Below are positions 51,812-59,502 of a stretch of 64,000 bases of DNA, one piece after another. The stretch lies in contig NZ_CP021780.1 of the NCBI RefSeq assembly GCF_002192415.1, forward strand, positions 1-64,000, given 5' to 3'. A program made the translations under genes and the position numbers. Under the pieces are notes generated by a model. The model was not told the origin of the DNA. It did not search any database and worked only from the letters and a program-made list of their open reading frames with translations. The DNA is from Paenibacillus donghaensis (lineage in GTDB: Bacteria > Bacillota > Bacilli > Paenibacillales > Paenibacillaceae). Each line of letters begins with the position of its first letter. Within the stretch, counting starts at the first letter, position 1.

Positions 51812-52651
51812 TCACTCCGCGATCGTAGTATAACGCCATTCATCATTGCTGTCCTGCCGTTCGCTGAGATCGGCAGGCAGTCCGCTCTGCTTCCAGCGCT
51901 CCATCATGGACTCGGACATGAAGTGGTGGCTGAGGCTGATCGCCTTCAGTCCTTTGACGCGCGTGCTGGCCAGCAGGGCAGCAGCACCGACATCACCGAG
52001 CGTCCCGCAGGACAGATCCAGCGTCTCCAACTGGTCCAGGATAGGCGCGTCTGCAAGCGCGACGGCAATTTCATCCTCGATCTCACTGTTCTTCAGGCCC
52101 AGATAGGTAAGCTTCGGGAACTTGCCTGGTTCAATCAGCGGCAGAATATCCTTCAGGCTTCCGTCGAAGCCGTAATTCTCCATACCCAGATACAGCTCCA
52201 GCTTGCGCAGATTAGGAAGCTCGGCCGCCGCAATCTGCTTCAATACGCCTGAGCTGAGTCCGCCGCTGATAATGATCAGCTCCTCCAGCTTGTCGTGCTT
52301 AAGGTTGCTCAGGCTCAGGTCGTTAGCGCCCTTGATCGTCAGGCTCTGCAGTTCTGGGTAAGCAGGCAGCAACGGGGAAAGGTCGCTCTGGGTGATCCAG
52401 GAGATTTCACATTCCTCATAGTGCATGTCGCCGATAAAAAGCTTGCGTAGCGCCGGGAAACTACCACTATGCTTCACAAGCGCTGCTACTGCATCCTCTG
52501 AGCTATTTTCGTAGGCTTGTCCCCAGTCGCCAATGATGATACTGGTCAGATTACCCAGATCGGTCCGGGCCGCAAACCGCTCGATTTCAGTTTCAATCCG
52601 CTTCCCTTCCTCGAACTCGTCGTATCCAATAGTGAACTTTTTCATTGTCAT
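51812..52651 (-). CDS. STM4015-family leucine-rich-repeat protein
   Basis: 279 residues. Repeats of about 23-28 residues with the LxxLxLxxN/C pattern: 'FPALRKLFIGDMHYEE', 'YPELQSLTIKGANDLSL', 'HDKLEELIIISGGLSSG', 'LPNLRKLELYLGMEN', 'FPKLTYLGLKNSEIED', 'LDQLETLDLSCGTLGD', 'VKGLKAISLSHHFMSE'. No signal peptide. LRRs usually bind a protein or peptide partner, so it may present a substrate to the enzymes of the cluster (inference). GGGAGG lies seven bases before the ATG. First gene of the operon. Confidence 0.83.
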   Translation of the reverse strand: MTMKKFTIGYDEFEEGKRIETEIERFAARTDLGNLTSIIIGDWGQAYENSSEDAVAALVKHSGSFPALRKLFIGDMHYEECEISWITQSDLSPLLPAYPELQSLTIKGANDLSLSNLKHDKLEELIIISGGLSSGVLKQIAAAELPNLRKLELYLGMENYGFDGSLKDILPLIEPGKFPKLTYLGLKNSEIEDEIAVALADAPILDQLETLDLSCGTLGDVGAAALLASTRVKGLKAISLSHHFMSESMMERWKQSGLPADLSERQDSNDEWRYTTIAE

Positions 52652-52688
52652 TTTTAGATTCCTCCCGGAGAAATTTGGATATGAATCT

Positions 52689-52717
52689 ACCCTATCATTT
52701 GGCAGTTAGCGAGTCAA
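52689..52717 (-). promoter_or_regulatory. Possible sigma-A promoter of the STM4015-cysC cluster
   Basis: On the minus strand TTGACT (52712-52717), a 17-base spacer and TAGGGT (52689-52694) precede the STM4015 ATG by about 38 bases. Good -35 and spacing, weak -10. Confidence 0.4.
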
Positions 52718-52881
52718 ACCAGGAGGAAGGGTTAGTTAGAGGAGTTGTAGTCACTTAAAATACAATAATCCGTTCTGAATTATTTATAATAGCGAGAAAG
52801 TTATTGACGGCTTATCCCGGTGAGTGTAATATACATTTCAATTCCTATATCGTATTAATCCGATGAACAAAGTGAGTATTA

Positions 52882-53020
52882 CAAGTGGAAACGGCTTTGC
52901 CTTCCTTAAAAAAGCGTATGCTTCCGAAGCAGCGATACTACGTATCGCTTTCAGGTATCCGTTTCTGCGAGAAATAGAAGGATAAAGAATCAGGTGAAGC
53001 TTATACTTTCTTATATTTTA
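52882..53020 (-). repeat. Structured repeat family D, copy 3 (reverse orientation)
   Basis: Read on the minus strand: ATATAAGAAAGTATAAGCTT leader, TATCCTTCTATTTCTCGC, AGAAACGG (52959-52966), AGCGATACGTAGTATCGCT, GCTTCGGAAGC, and CCGTTTCC (52887-52894). It lies directly before the metQ-like gene and leaves that gene little room for a promoter outside the repeat. Confidence 0.8.
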
Positions 53021-53038
53021 AAAAAGGGGCATATCAAA

Positions 53039-53869
53039 ATGAGAATGAAGACTTGGGCTGCGGTAGTATTGCTGGGAATGTCGGTTGTGCTGGGAGCTTG
53101 CGGCGGCAAAGAAGCTGCCGGGGCCGACAAAAAGGAGATTGTTGTAGGGTTTGGCGTGGGGACGTATGAGGAGCAGTTCCGCCAGGGCATTCTGCCGATT
53201 CTGGAGAAGGAAGGCTACAAGGTGGAGATCAAGACCTTCTCCCAGAACATGCAGGTCAACCCCGCTATGAAGGAAGGTTCGATCGACGCCAGTGTCTTCC
53301 AGAGCACCGCTTATATGGAGGGAATCAACGAGGAGCTGGATGCGGATATGGCTGTGCTGAATTTTGTGCCAAGTGCGCCGCAGGGGCTGTATTCCGAGAA
53401 GCATAAGTCGCTGGATGAAGTGAAGGATGGTTCTGTCATAGCGCTGCCGAATGATCCGGTCAATCAGGAGCGGGCCGTGCGAATCCTTGAGGATCTGGGC
53501 TGGGTGAAGGTGAAGGCCGACGCCGGCACGACTGACTTCAATCTGAACAGCGTGGAGCCGGACAAATACGACCTGAAGCTGGAGGTGCTGGATTCGGCGC
53601 AGATTCTTGTCTCGCTTGCAGACGTGGACTTTGGGGTAGTCAATGGCAATTATATTGCCAACGCCAAACGTCAGATTACAGAAGCGCTGAAGATCGAGAA
53701 CACACCGGAGCAGCACCGCGTAACGGTTACGGTGAATCAGACAGACCTCAATACCAACTGGGCCCAAGCCCTGAAGGCAGCCTATGAATCCAAAGCATTT
53801 GAAGATTATATCCATGACCAGGCCAAGTATGACGGTTTTATTCTTCCTGAAGCATGGGAGAGCAACTAG
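53039..53869 (+). CDS. metQ: MetQ/NlpA-family methionine-binding lipoprotein
   Basis: 276 residues from ATG 53039 (AAAAGGGGC upstream). Lipobox 'VVLGACGG'; then 'EIVVGFGVGTYEEQFRQGILPILEKEGYKVEIKTFSQNMQVNPAMKEGSIDASVFQS', 'ALPNDPVNQERAVRILEDLGWV' and 'FGVVNGNYIANAKR', all typical of NlpA proteins that bind methionine or related amino acids. The matching metN and metI genes are absent, so it is an orphan binding protein serving a transporter elsewhere. A terminator follows. No S-box riboswitch was recognised upstream; repeat D lies there. Confidence 0.88.
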   Translation: MRMKTWAAVVLLGMSVVLGACGGKEAAGADKKEIVVGFGVGTYEEQFRQGILPILEKEGYKVEIKTFSQNMQVNPAMKEGSIDASVFQSTAYMEGINEELDADMAVLNFVPSAPQGLYSEKHKSLDEVKDGSVIALPNDPVNQERAVRILEDLGWVKVKADAGTTDFNLNSVEPDKYDLKLEVLDSAQILVSLADVDFGVVNGNYIANAKRQITEALKIENTPEQHRVTVTVNQTDLNTNWAQALKAAYESKAFEDYIHDQAKYDGFILPEAWESN

Positions 53870-53890
53870 ATTAATAGAATACAAGCCGGG

Positions 53891-53936
53891 AACCCGCACG
53901 CATGGCCGCTTGATGCAGCTGTGCGGGTTTTTGTTT
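53891..53936 (+). terminator. Rho-independent terminator of metQ
   Basis: AACCCGCAC (53891-53899) pairs with GTGCGGGTT (53921-53929) and runs into TTTTTGTTT. Confidence 0.88.
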
Positions 53937-54024
53937 GCTATCGGTGTTAGACCAGCCGCTGCTGTTCGCTAACGCTGCTCATTCAATCGAACATCAGAGT
54001 AAACGCTGCGTGGTGGTTTCCTAA

Positions 54025-54230
54025 GTTCGAACTAATAATTTAGTTGCGAAACTGCATCTAATCGGCGTATTTATTCCATTTTTGAGCAAATAGATGCAAA
54101 AAGGCATCTAATTTGGTCGTCTGAGCGAAATAAGCTTGATTTACTCGAAAATAGTTGCAGAATCGCACTTAATCAACCGTTTATGGACGATTCAACTGAA
54201 ATTAGTTGCACATTCGCATCTATTTGCTCC
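54025..54230. repeat. Palindromic repeat family C, array 3
   Basis: Four hairpin units: TTAGTTGCGAAACTGCATCTAA (about 54037), AATAGATGCAAAAAGGCATCTAATTT (read as arms AATAGATGC/GCATCTAATT, about 54089), AATAGTTGCAGAATCGCAC (about 54150) and AATTAGTTGCACATTCGCATC (about 54200). Regular spacing of 50-60 bases. No gene in 53937-54472. Confidence 0.8.
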
Positions 54231-54472
54231 GAACCCTTACGATCCAGACTAAACTTTGCTCCGGACGGTCCAAGGTGACATTCTTCATCCTAACTGCGAC
54301 CTTAACCAGTAACCAGTATCCACACTTCATCCTCATCCAGCGCTGTCACGATTCGCCTTGTATCCGTGCCCTTCACCGCTCCCCCGGTCTGCCCGTAACC
54401 GCAGCCCCGCCAATGTTGCCTCTACAGTCCAGCATCTGTCACTCCCCACCCAGCCCTATGCAAGCCCACAAC

Positions 54473-54506
54473 AAACAAGCAGGCCGGATGACCGGCCTGC
54501 TTGTTT
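54473..54506 (-). terminator. Rho-independent terminator of the stalk-domain gene
   Basis: AAACAAGCAGGCCGG (54473-54487) and its perfect complement (54492-54506) enclose a four-base loop. Confidence 0.85.
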
Positions 54507-54526
54507 GCCCCGTACTGCGGCAGGAA

Positions 54527-55687
54527 TTATTTACCTAGCGTAAAGGTTACGCCCTTGGCTGTCTCGGAGAGCATCGGCGTATATTTGAACTTCAGCACGT
54601 CTCCGTTGCGGCTGGTCAGTACCAGCATCCGCATCAGCACGTAAGGATCATCACCGGTGGCCCGATCCCATTCCTTGCGGTCCGCCGTGCTGATCAGCTG
54701 CTCGCTGAGATTAGTAACCTGGCCGCTGCTGGTCTCCAGCGCATACAGCTGTGTGCCGCCGACTTGACGAACCAGCAGCACATCGGCCTCGGCATAATCG
54801 ACAATGAACTCGCCTGTTACGCCTGTTACGCCAGTTGCGCCAGTTGCGCCGGTCAGCTGCTCCAGGTCGAACGACTTGCCCAGGCTGCCGTCCTTGTTCA
54901 GATACTGCACCGAATGCCCGTCCGTCATGTACAGCTGCTTGGTCTGCAGCGGTGCGGCGGGCGAATAGGCGGGGATGGCTGTGTGGTAATCCATCTGCTT
55001 GACGATCTTCCCGCCTTGGATCAATGCCTGGTATACGGTATCGGAGTTAGTAAACATAGAGTAATGATAATCGCGCAGCACCAGCAGGTCGGAGCCTTTG
55101 CCTGCCTGCTTGATCTGCAGCTCATAGCTGAACGGGGAATCCTTCATCGGCAGCTGGCCGATCTGCACCGGCTTGGCTGAGGCGGTGGCCCGATAGAAGA
55201 GGACGCCGCTACTCTGGGCCACCCAATAGGTACGCCCTTGGAGGGAAGCTGCGGTAAACCTCGACTTGTCGAGAATGTTCAGGTTGCCGCTTTCCTTGTC
55301 ATACCAGGTTTTGCCGCCGAGCGCTTTCACGGCTGCGACCAGCGGGACATAGACGGTGCCTTTGACAATGCGCGGAGCTTTCGTCAGCGCCAAGGCCGTG
55401 CCGTTCACCTTGGACGATTTGGAGCCGGCGGTGAAGCCGACCTCGCGGTCCGGGCGAACCAGCTTGGCTGATTTGGCTGCTGGGTCCCAGGACAGTGTAT
55501 AGCCCATGCCTTCGGCGAGCGATTTCAGCGGCACAAGCGTAGTCCCTTCGGCAATCACCTGCGTGCTGCCCATGCCGTGATCATGATAATTAAGCAGGAT
55601 GTGACTCTCTGCCGCTGCTGCGGCTGAACCTGCACTTAGAGTGAAAGCTGCGGCTACAAGGCCGACTGTTTTTTTCCAGCTTCTCAT
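54527..55687 (-). CDS. Secreted protein with copper-amine-oxidase-N-like (stalk) domain
   Basis: 386 residues. Signal peptide 'KTVGLVAAAFTLSAGSAAAAA', then a stalk domain (about 30-140: 'GTTLVPLKSLAEGMGYTLSWDPAAKSAKL', 'GTVYVPLVAAVKALGGKTWYDKES'). The rest is a beta-rich, propeller-like region ('FYRATASAKPVQIGQLPM', 'KQLYMTDGHSVQYLNKDG', 'TQLYALETSSGQVTNLSEQL'), interrupted by a short 'TGATGATGVTGVTG' repeat that reflects a DNA triplet slippage site near 54815-54855. No enzyme motif seen; probably a cell-surface protein. AAGGAG lies ten bases upstream. Confidence 0.75.
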   Translation of the reverse strand: MRSWKKTVGLVAAAFTLSAGSAAAAAESHILLNYHDHGMGSTQVIAEGTTLVPLKSLAEGMGYTLSWDPAAKSAKLVRPDREVGFTAGSKSSKVNGTALALTKAPRIVKGTVYVPLVAAVKALGGKTWYDKESGNLNILDKSRFTAASLQGRTYWVAQSSGVLFYRATASAKPVQIGQLPMKDSPFSYELQIKQAGKGSDLLVLRDYHYSMFTNSDTVYQALIQGGKIVKQMDYHTAIPAYSPAAPLQTKQLYMTDGHSVQYLNKDGSLGKSFDLEQLTGATGATGVTGVTGEFIVDYAEADVLLVRQVGGTQLYALETSSGQVTNLSEQLISTADRKEWDRATGDDPYVLMRMLVLTSRNGDVLKFKYTPMLSETAKGVTFTLGK

Positions 55688-55864
55688 TAATGTCCATCTC
55701 CTTAGGTACGAATATCCCTTATAGAATAGTTGGACGACATTTTCTGGAAAAAGTTGCAGGGGAAGCGAAAATCGCTTGTGAAATCACTGTAAGAGGCTGG
55801 ACTTGAGATCGCCGGGAGCCTATGATTGGACTTAACTTAACATGAATATCCATAGAGAGAAGCG

Positions 55865-56398
55865 ATGAAGTTGAAACATTGTCTGGAATGCGGAGCCAAG
55901 CTGATACTGAAGCCCTGCGGGGATGAAGGGGACATTCCTTTTTGCGAATCCTGCGGGTTGTTCAGGTTCCCTGTCTTCAGTACGGCGATCAGCACGGCGG
56001 TATTAAACCACGATAAGAGCAAAATTCTGCTGATCCAGCAGTATAACCGGCCTCATTATATCCTGCTGGCGGGTTATGTGAACAAGGGGGAGGATGCGGA
56101 AGCAACGCTTGTGCGTGAGGTCAAGGAGGAAGTGGGGCTGCAAGTAACCGGCTACCAATATATGCGCAGCGAATATTATGAGCCTAATAATACGCTGATG
56201 CTGAATTTTGTAAGTGTAGTGGATTCGGAGGATCTGAGCGGACTGACCGCCGAGGTGGATCACGGGCAGTGGTTCACATGGGAGGAAGCGGTTCAGGCGA
56301 TTGCGAAGAACAGTCTGGCTGAGCGTTTCTTGCTGAATATTGTTCAAAAGCTGCAATCCGGCAGCATCCACGTAGAAACCCGTCCATCAGGCCTCTGA
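55865..56398 (+). CDS. NUDIX hydrolase with N-terminal zinc ribbon
   Basis: 177 residues. Zinc ribbon CxxC pairs ('LECGAKL', 'CESCGLF') as in NudC, then a NUDIX domain with box 'GYVNKGEDAEATLVREVKEEVGLQ' (Gx5Ex7REUxEExGU intact). NudC-like enzymes cut NADH or NAD caps of RNA, but it is shorter and lacks the long NudC N-terminus, so the substrate is uncertain. Single gene. Confidence 0.87.
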   Translation: MKLKHCLECGAKLILKPCGDEGDIPFCESCGLFRFPVFSTAISTAVLNHDKSKILLIQQYNRPHYILLAGYVNKGEDAEATLVREVKEEVGLQVTGYQYMRSEYYEPNNTLMLNFVSVVDSEDLSGLTAEVDHGQWFTWEEAVQAIAKNSLAERFLLNIVQKLQSGSIHVETRPSGL

Positions 56399-56499
56399 CA
56401 AGTGAACTATTACATAGACCCGGTTCGTTTCGATATTATATGATTTGCAGATATGGCTACCACAGAACATATTATTATCCATCATAGGGGGACTGTAAA

Positions 56500-56952
56500 A
56501 TGATCGTCGATACGCTGGAGCATTTGCTGGAGAATGAACATGCTTTTGGAGAAAAGATTCAAAGAGGTCTGAAATTCCTGAAGAATACGGATTTCAGCGG
56601 CCTGGCGGCCGGACGCCATGACGTTGATGATGAAATGTTCTATTTCATTAACGAATATGAAACCAAGGAAGCCGCAGAATGTTTCTGGGAAGCGCACAGA
56701 GTCAATCTGGATCTGCACTACATTCTGGAAGGCACGGAACGGATCGGGTATGCGGCCATTGAACGTCTGGATGTAAGAGACGAATACAGTGCGGAGAAGG
56801 ATGCGGTATTCTTCACCGGTGAGCTGCAGTCCGCTGTGGCGGCAAGTCCGGGAGACCTCGTAATCTGCTATCCGCAGGATGGGCATATGACCGGAATTGT
56901 GGCCGCACAGAAGGAAGCTGTTCGCAAAGTAGTCCTCAAAATCAAACTGTAG
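56500..56952 (+). CDS. YhcH/YjgK/YiaL-family protein
   Basis: 150 residues of the cupin-like DUF386 family: 'FLKNTDFSGLAAGRHDVDDEMFYFINEYETK', 'WEAHRVNLDLHYILEGTERIGYA', 'DLVICYPQDGHMTGI'. The His-rich barrel binds a metal. Relatives act on sialic acid or sugar anomers (e.g. EbgC, an anomerase), but the substrate here is unknown. AGGGGG lies upstream. Confidence 0.88.
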   Translation: MIVDTLEHLLENEHAFGEKIQRGLKFLKNTDFSGLAAGRHDVDDEMFYFINEYETKEAAECFWEAHRVNLDLHYILEGTERIGYAAIERLDVRDEYSAEKDAVFFTGELQSAVAASPGDLVICYPQDGHMTGIVAAQKEAVRKVVLKIKL

Positions 56953-56958
56953 CACAAC

Positions 56959-56989
56959 CAAAAGGAGCCTGAGTGTGGGCTCCTTTTGT
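56959..56989 (+). terminator. Rho-independent terminator after yhcH-like gene
   Basis: CAAAAGGAGCC (56959-56969) pairs with GGGCTCCTTTTG (56978-56989). Confidence 0.85.
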
Positions 56990-56991
56990 GC

Positions 56992-57076
56992 ATATATAAG
57001 AATGTGTAGGCTGCAGGCCATCATTTATCCTTCTATTTCTCGCAGAAACGGGTACCTTCTCTTTCAGAGGTTACCT
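56992..57076 (+). repeat. Structured repeat family D, copy 4 (truncated)
   Basis: Leader ATATATAAGAATGTGTAGG, TATCCTTCTATTTCTCGC, AGAAACGGGTACC, then an unrelated CTCTTTCAGAGG. The closing CCGTTTC arm is missing. Confidence 0.7.
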
Positions 57077-57113
57077 GACTAATGAACGATGCACAGATCA
57101 TGCATTAGTCGGT

Positions 57114-57629
57114 TTAGAGCGGCAGCTCCTTATAATAAAAAACGGTCGCGTCCAGACTCCCGTCCGCCGAACGCGCGTAATGTGGAATCCGTCCTGCTTC
57201 AATGAAGCCGCGCGACAGGTACAGGCTGTTGGAGGGATCGCCCGCCCGGGTATCCAGCACCACAAGCAGCCTGCCATCGGCCTCTGCATCCTGCTCCGCC
57301 CGGTCCATAAGCAGGCCGGCGATGCCTTTGCGGCGGTGGTCCGGATGCACCATCAGCTTGGCTATCTCCGCACGGTGTCTGGCATTGGCCTTGGCGGCCA
57401 GCTGCAGCTGCACTGTTCCAACAACCTCCTTGCCCTCCAGGGCAATATACAGCTTGCCCCCCGGTCCCGGAACCTCCTTCCAATAAGCTGCCGCTTCATC
57501 TTTGTCCAGCGGAGGCAGGAAGCCGATCGAAGCCCCGTCCTCCACCGTTCGAATCAACAGTTCGACTAATCCCAGCTCCGTATCATGGTCTAATCGCTCA
57601 ACCTGCATTATGGATATCTTAGGGTTCAT
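57114..57629 (-). CDS. GNAT-family N-acetyltransferase
   Basis: About 171 residues. Acetyl-CoA site 'AEIAKLMVHPDHRRKGIAGLLMDRAEQDAE' (motif A, HRRKGIA), then 'VVLDTRAGDPSNSLYLSRGFIEAGRIPHYA'. Substrate unknown. Translation may start at ATG 57629 or at TTG 57635; AAGGAG fits the TTG spacing better. Adjacent to the iron genes on the same strand but with no evident tie. Confidence 0.85.
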   Translation of the reverse strand: MNPKISIMQVERLDHDTELGLVELLIRTVEDGASIGFLPPLDKDEAAAYWKEVPGPGGKLYIALEGKEVVGTVQLQLAAKANARHRAEIAKLMVHPDHRRKGIAGLLMDRAEQDAEADGRLLVVLDTRAGDPSNSLYLSRGFIEAGRIPHYARSADGSLDATVFYYKELPL

Positions 57630-57690
57630 CTGCAATTCTTCTTCTCCTTCTTCTAATAAAATAGTATGGCTGTCGTGTCTCCAGAATTGG

Positions 57691-59367
57691 TCATTGGGCC
57701 GGGGCAGCGGTAAGCAGCTTCGGCAGGTAGCCAAGGAATTTCTCGCGGGTTAAGGCATCCCCGCAATTCCAGCGGGCACCGTCCAGCAGGTGGACCCGGC
57801 CACTCTGCACCGCCGGCAGACTGCGCCATAATGGGCCAGCCATCAGCTGCTCTAGCGCCACTTTCGAATCCTCGCGCTCGGGGAGGAGGACAAACAGCCG
57901 GTCTCCGGCATACAGCGGCAGCTCGATCAAGCTGACCTCGATGAACCCAAGCCCCTGCTTCAGCAGCGGCTTTATCTTGTCCGGCGGCTGAAATCCGCCG
58001 TCGGCATAAAGGGCAGGAGCAAGACCGCTTGCGCCCATGGCATACAGTCGGCTGCCGTGTTCACAGGTCAGCGCGGTGGCCGTTTCTCCGGGAAGCAGCT
58101 GGCCGGGAGACAAGCGCTGCCACATGAGTGTGTTTTTGGCAGCGAAGCTGTCCAGCCAGGCGGCGGCTTCCTGCTCCTTGCCCAGCCAGCGCCCCAGCAC
58201 CTGCAGCCGCTCATCCAGCGGAGCGAAGGAGTTGAAGCTGAGCGTCGGCGCGAGGGCAGCCACCTGTTCATAAGCCTGCTCATCGGGGGTGGCGATAATG
58301 ATCAGATCAGGGTGGAGCTTTCCTGTTCTGTGGATATCAAGCGGGAAGCCGACATTTGCCAGCTTCTTGATCCGGTGCTTATAGACGCTGTTGCGGGAGA
58401 AGGCTTCATCGCTGCCGACAGGCCTCACACCCAGGGCCAGCAGGTCACCAAGGGTTTCTCCATGATAGACAATACGTTTCGGCCGTTCGGGGATATCAAC
58501 CGCATGGCCCATCCAATCGGTTACCCGGAGCTTCTGCCGCCGCGAGAGCGCGTATTGTCCCGGTGATTCGCCGGTCTTCTGGCGGAAGCGGCGGCTGAAA
58601 TAGTATTCATCCGCGTAGCCAACCTTGCGGGCAATCTCCCGCAGCGGTTCCCCGGAATGCAGCAGCAGCGGCTTGGCATGCTCAATGCGCAGCGTTGTGA
58701 CGAAGTCGAGCGGTTTAATGCCGGTCAGCTTCTGAAAGATGGCCGAGTATTGCCAGGAAGGAACATTGGCCAGCCGCGCCAGCTGCTTCACCGTAATGTC
58801 TTGATCATAATGCCCGCGGATATAGTGTACAGTCGCTTCTACTGATTGAGCCGGACTGAACACCCGTGTGGAAGGCAGATTATGCTCCAGCAGAAACAGC
58901 AGCAGCTCCTGGAATTTCAATTGCTGCCGGAACAGCCGGATTGGATCATCCGCTTGTTTGCTGTGGAACAGCTCTTCGGTAAGGCTGAGCAGACGGGTAA
59001 AGGGGTAGGCGATCAGCTCCCGTCTTCCAGGCAGCAGCGGAGCTGTATGCCATTCGGGGCGTTCCTGCAGCGAGACGGCGGTAAATGCCAGCATATAGTA
59101 ATAAAGCGTAGTTCCGTCCGATTGAAGACGGAAGGATTCACCAGGGGATAACAGGCAGCATTTATCGGCGCTAATGGCTAGAACCTCGTTCTCGATTGAC
59201 AGTGATCCTGAACCGCCTGTAACAACCAGCAGCCGATAGTGCTGTAGGGAGTCTGCGGCTTGTTGTTGTGCCTGTGGTTCTTCAGGCTGGATGAACAGTG
59301 CAATGTCCATCAGCTGAAAAGCCAGGGAATGGAGCGGGACAGGGGACGCTGCTTCAGGCTGCATCAT
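57691..59367 (-). CDS. AraC regulator fused to a siderophore-binding domain (Btr-like)
   Basis: 558 residues. A cupin-like N-terminus (to about 170), two AraC helix-turn-helices (about 180-285: 'DITVKQLARLANVPSWQYSAIFQKLTG', 'LREIARKVGYADEYYFSRRFRQKTG'), then a complete Fe-siderophore binding-protein fold (about 290-555: 'PKRIVYHGETLGDLLALGVRPVGSD', 'LHPDLIIIATPDEQAYEQVAALAPT'). B. subtilis Btr has this layout, binds bacillibactin in the cytoplasm and activates its uptake genes. The C-terminal domain strongly resembles the lipoprotein encoded next door. A Fur box lies 20 bases before its start. Confidence 0.9.
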   Translation of the reverse strand: MMQPEAASPVPLHSLAFQLMDIALFIQPEEPQAQQQAADSLQHYRLLVVTGGSGSLSIENEVLAISADKCCLLSPGESFRLQSDGTTLYYYMLAFTAVSLQERPEWHTAPLLPGRRELIAYPFTRLLSLTEELFHSKQADDPIRLFRQQLKFQELLLFLLEHNLPSTRVFSPAQSVEATVHYIRGHYDQDITVKQLARLANVPSWQYSAIFQKLTGIKPLDFVTTLRIEHAKPLLLHSGEPLREIARKVGYADEYYFSRRFRQKTGESPGQYALSRRQKLRVTDWMGHAVDIPERPKRIVYHGETLGDLLALGVRPVGSDEAFSRNSVYKHRIKKLANVGFPLDIHRTGKLHPDLIIIATPDEQAYEQVAALAPTLSFNSFAPLDERLQVLGRWLGKEQEAAAWLDSFAAKNTLMWQRLSPGQLLPGETATALTCEHGSRLYAMGASGLAPALYADGGFQPPDKIKPLLKQGLGFIEVSLIELPLYAGDRLFVLLPEREDSKVALEQLMAGPLWRSLPAVQSGRVHLLDGARWNCGDALTREKFLGYLPKLLTAAPAQ

Positions 59368-59386
59368 ACAGCTCTCCCTTCAATGA

Positions 59387-59401
59387 TGAGAATTATTATC
59401 A
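59387..59401. promoter_or_regulatory. Fur box upstream of the Btr-like gene
   Basis: TGAGAATTATTATCA fits the 7-1-7 Fur consensus TGATAATNATTATCA with a single mismatch. Iron-loaded Fur would repress the regulator gene. Confidence 0.8.
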
Positions 59402-59421
59402 ATTCTATCATTCTATATAAA

Positions 59422-59456
59422 TTAAAACAGCTTATCAACCGGGGTTGATAAGCTGT
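59422..59456 (-). terminator. Rho-independent terminator of the siderophore-binding gene
   Basis: ACAGCTTATCAACC (59427-59440) and GGTTGATAAGCTGT (ending 59456) form a perfect stem; TTTTAATTTATA follows on the minus strand. Confidence 0.85.
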
Positions 59457-59502
59457 AAGTGTGAGAAGTAACGCAGACGCAATGGGCACATCTCAGCTAG
59501 GG

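Noticed and set aside
52882..53020. Riboswitch (S-box or T-box) before metQ
   Set aside because: The structured element there is a repeat also found after unrelated genes; S-box core motifs were not found.
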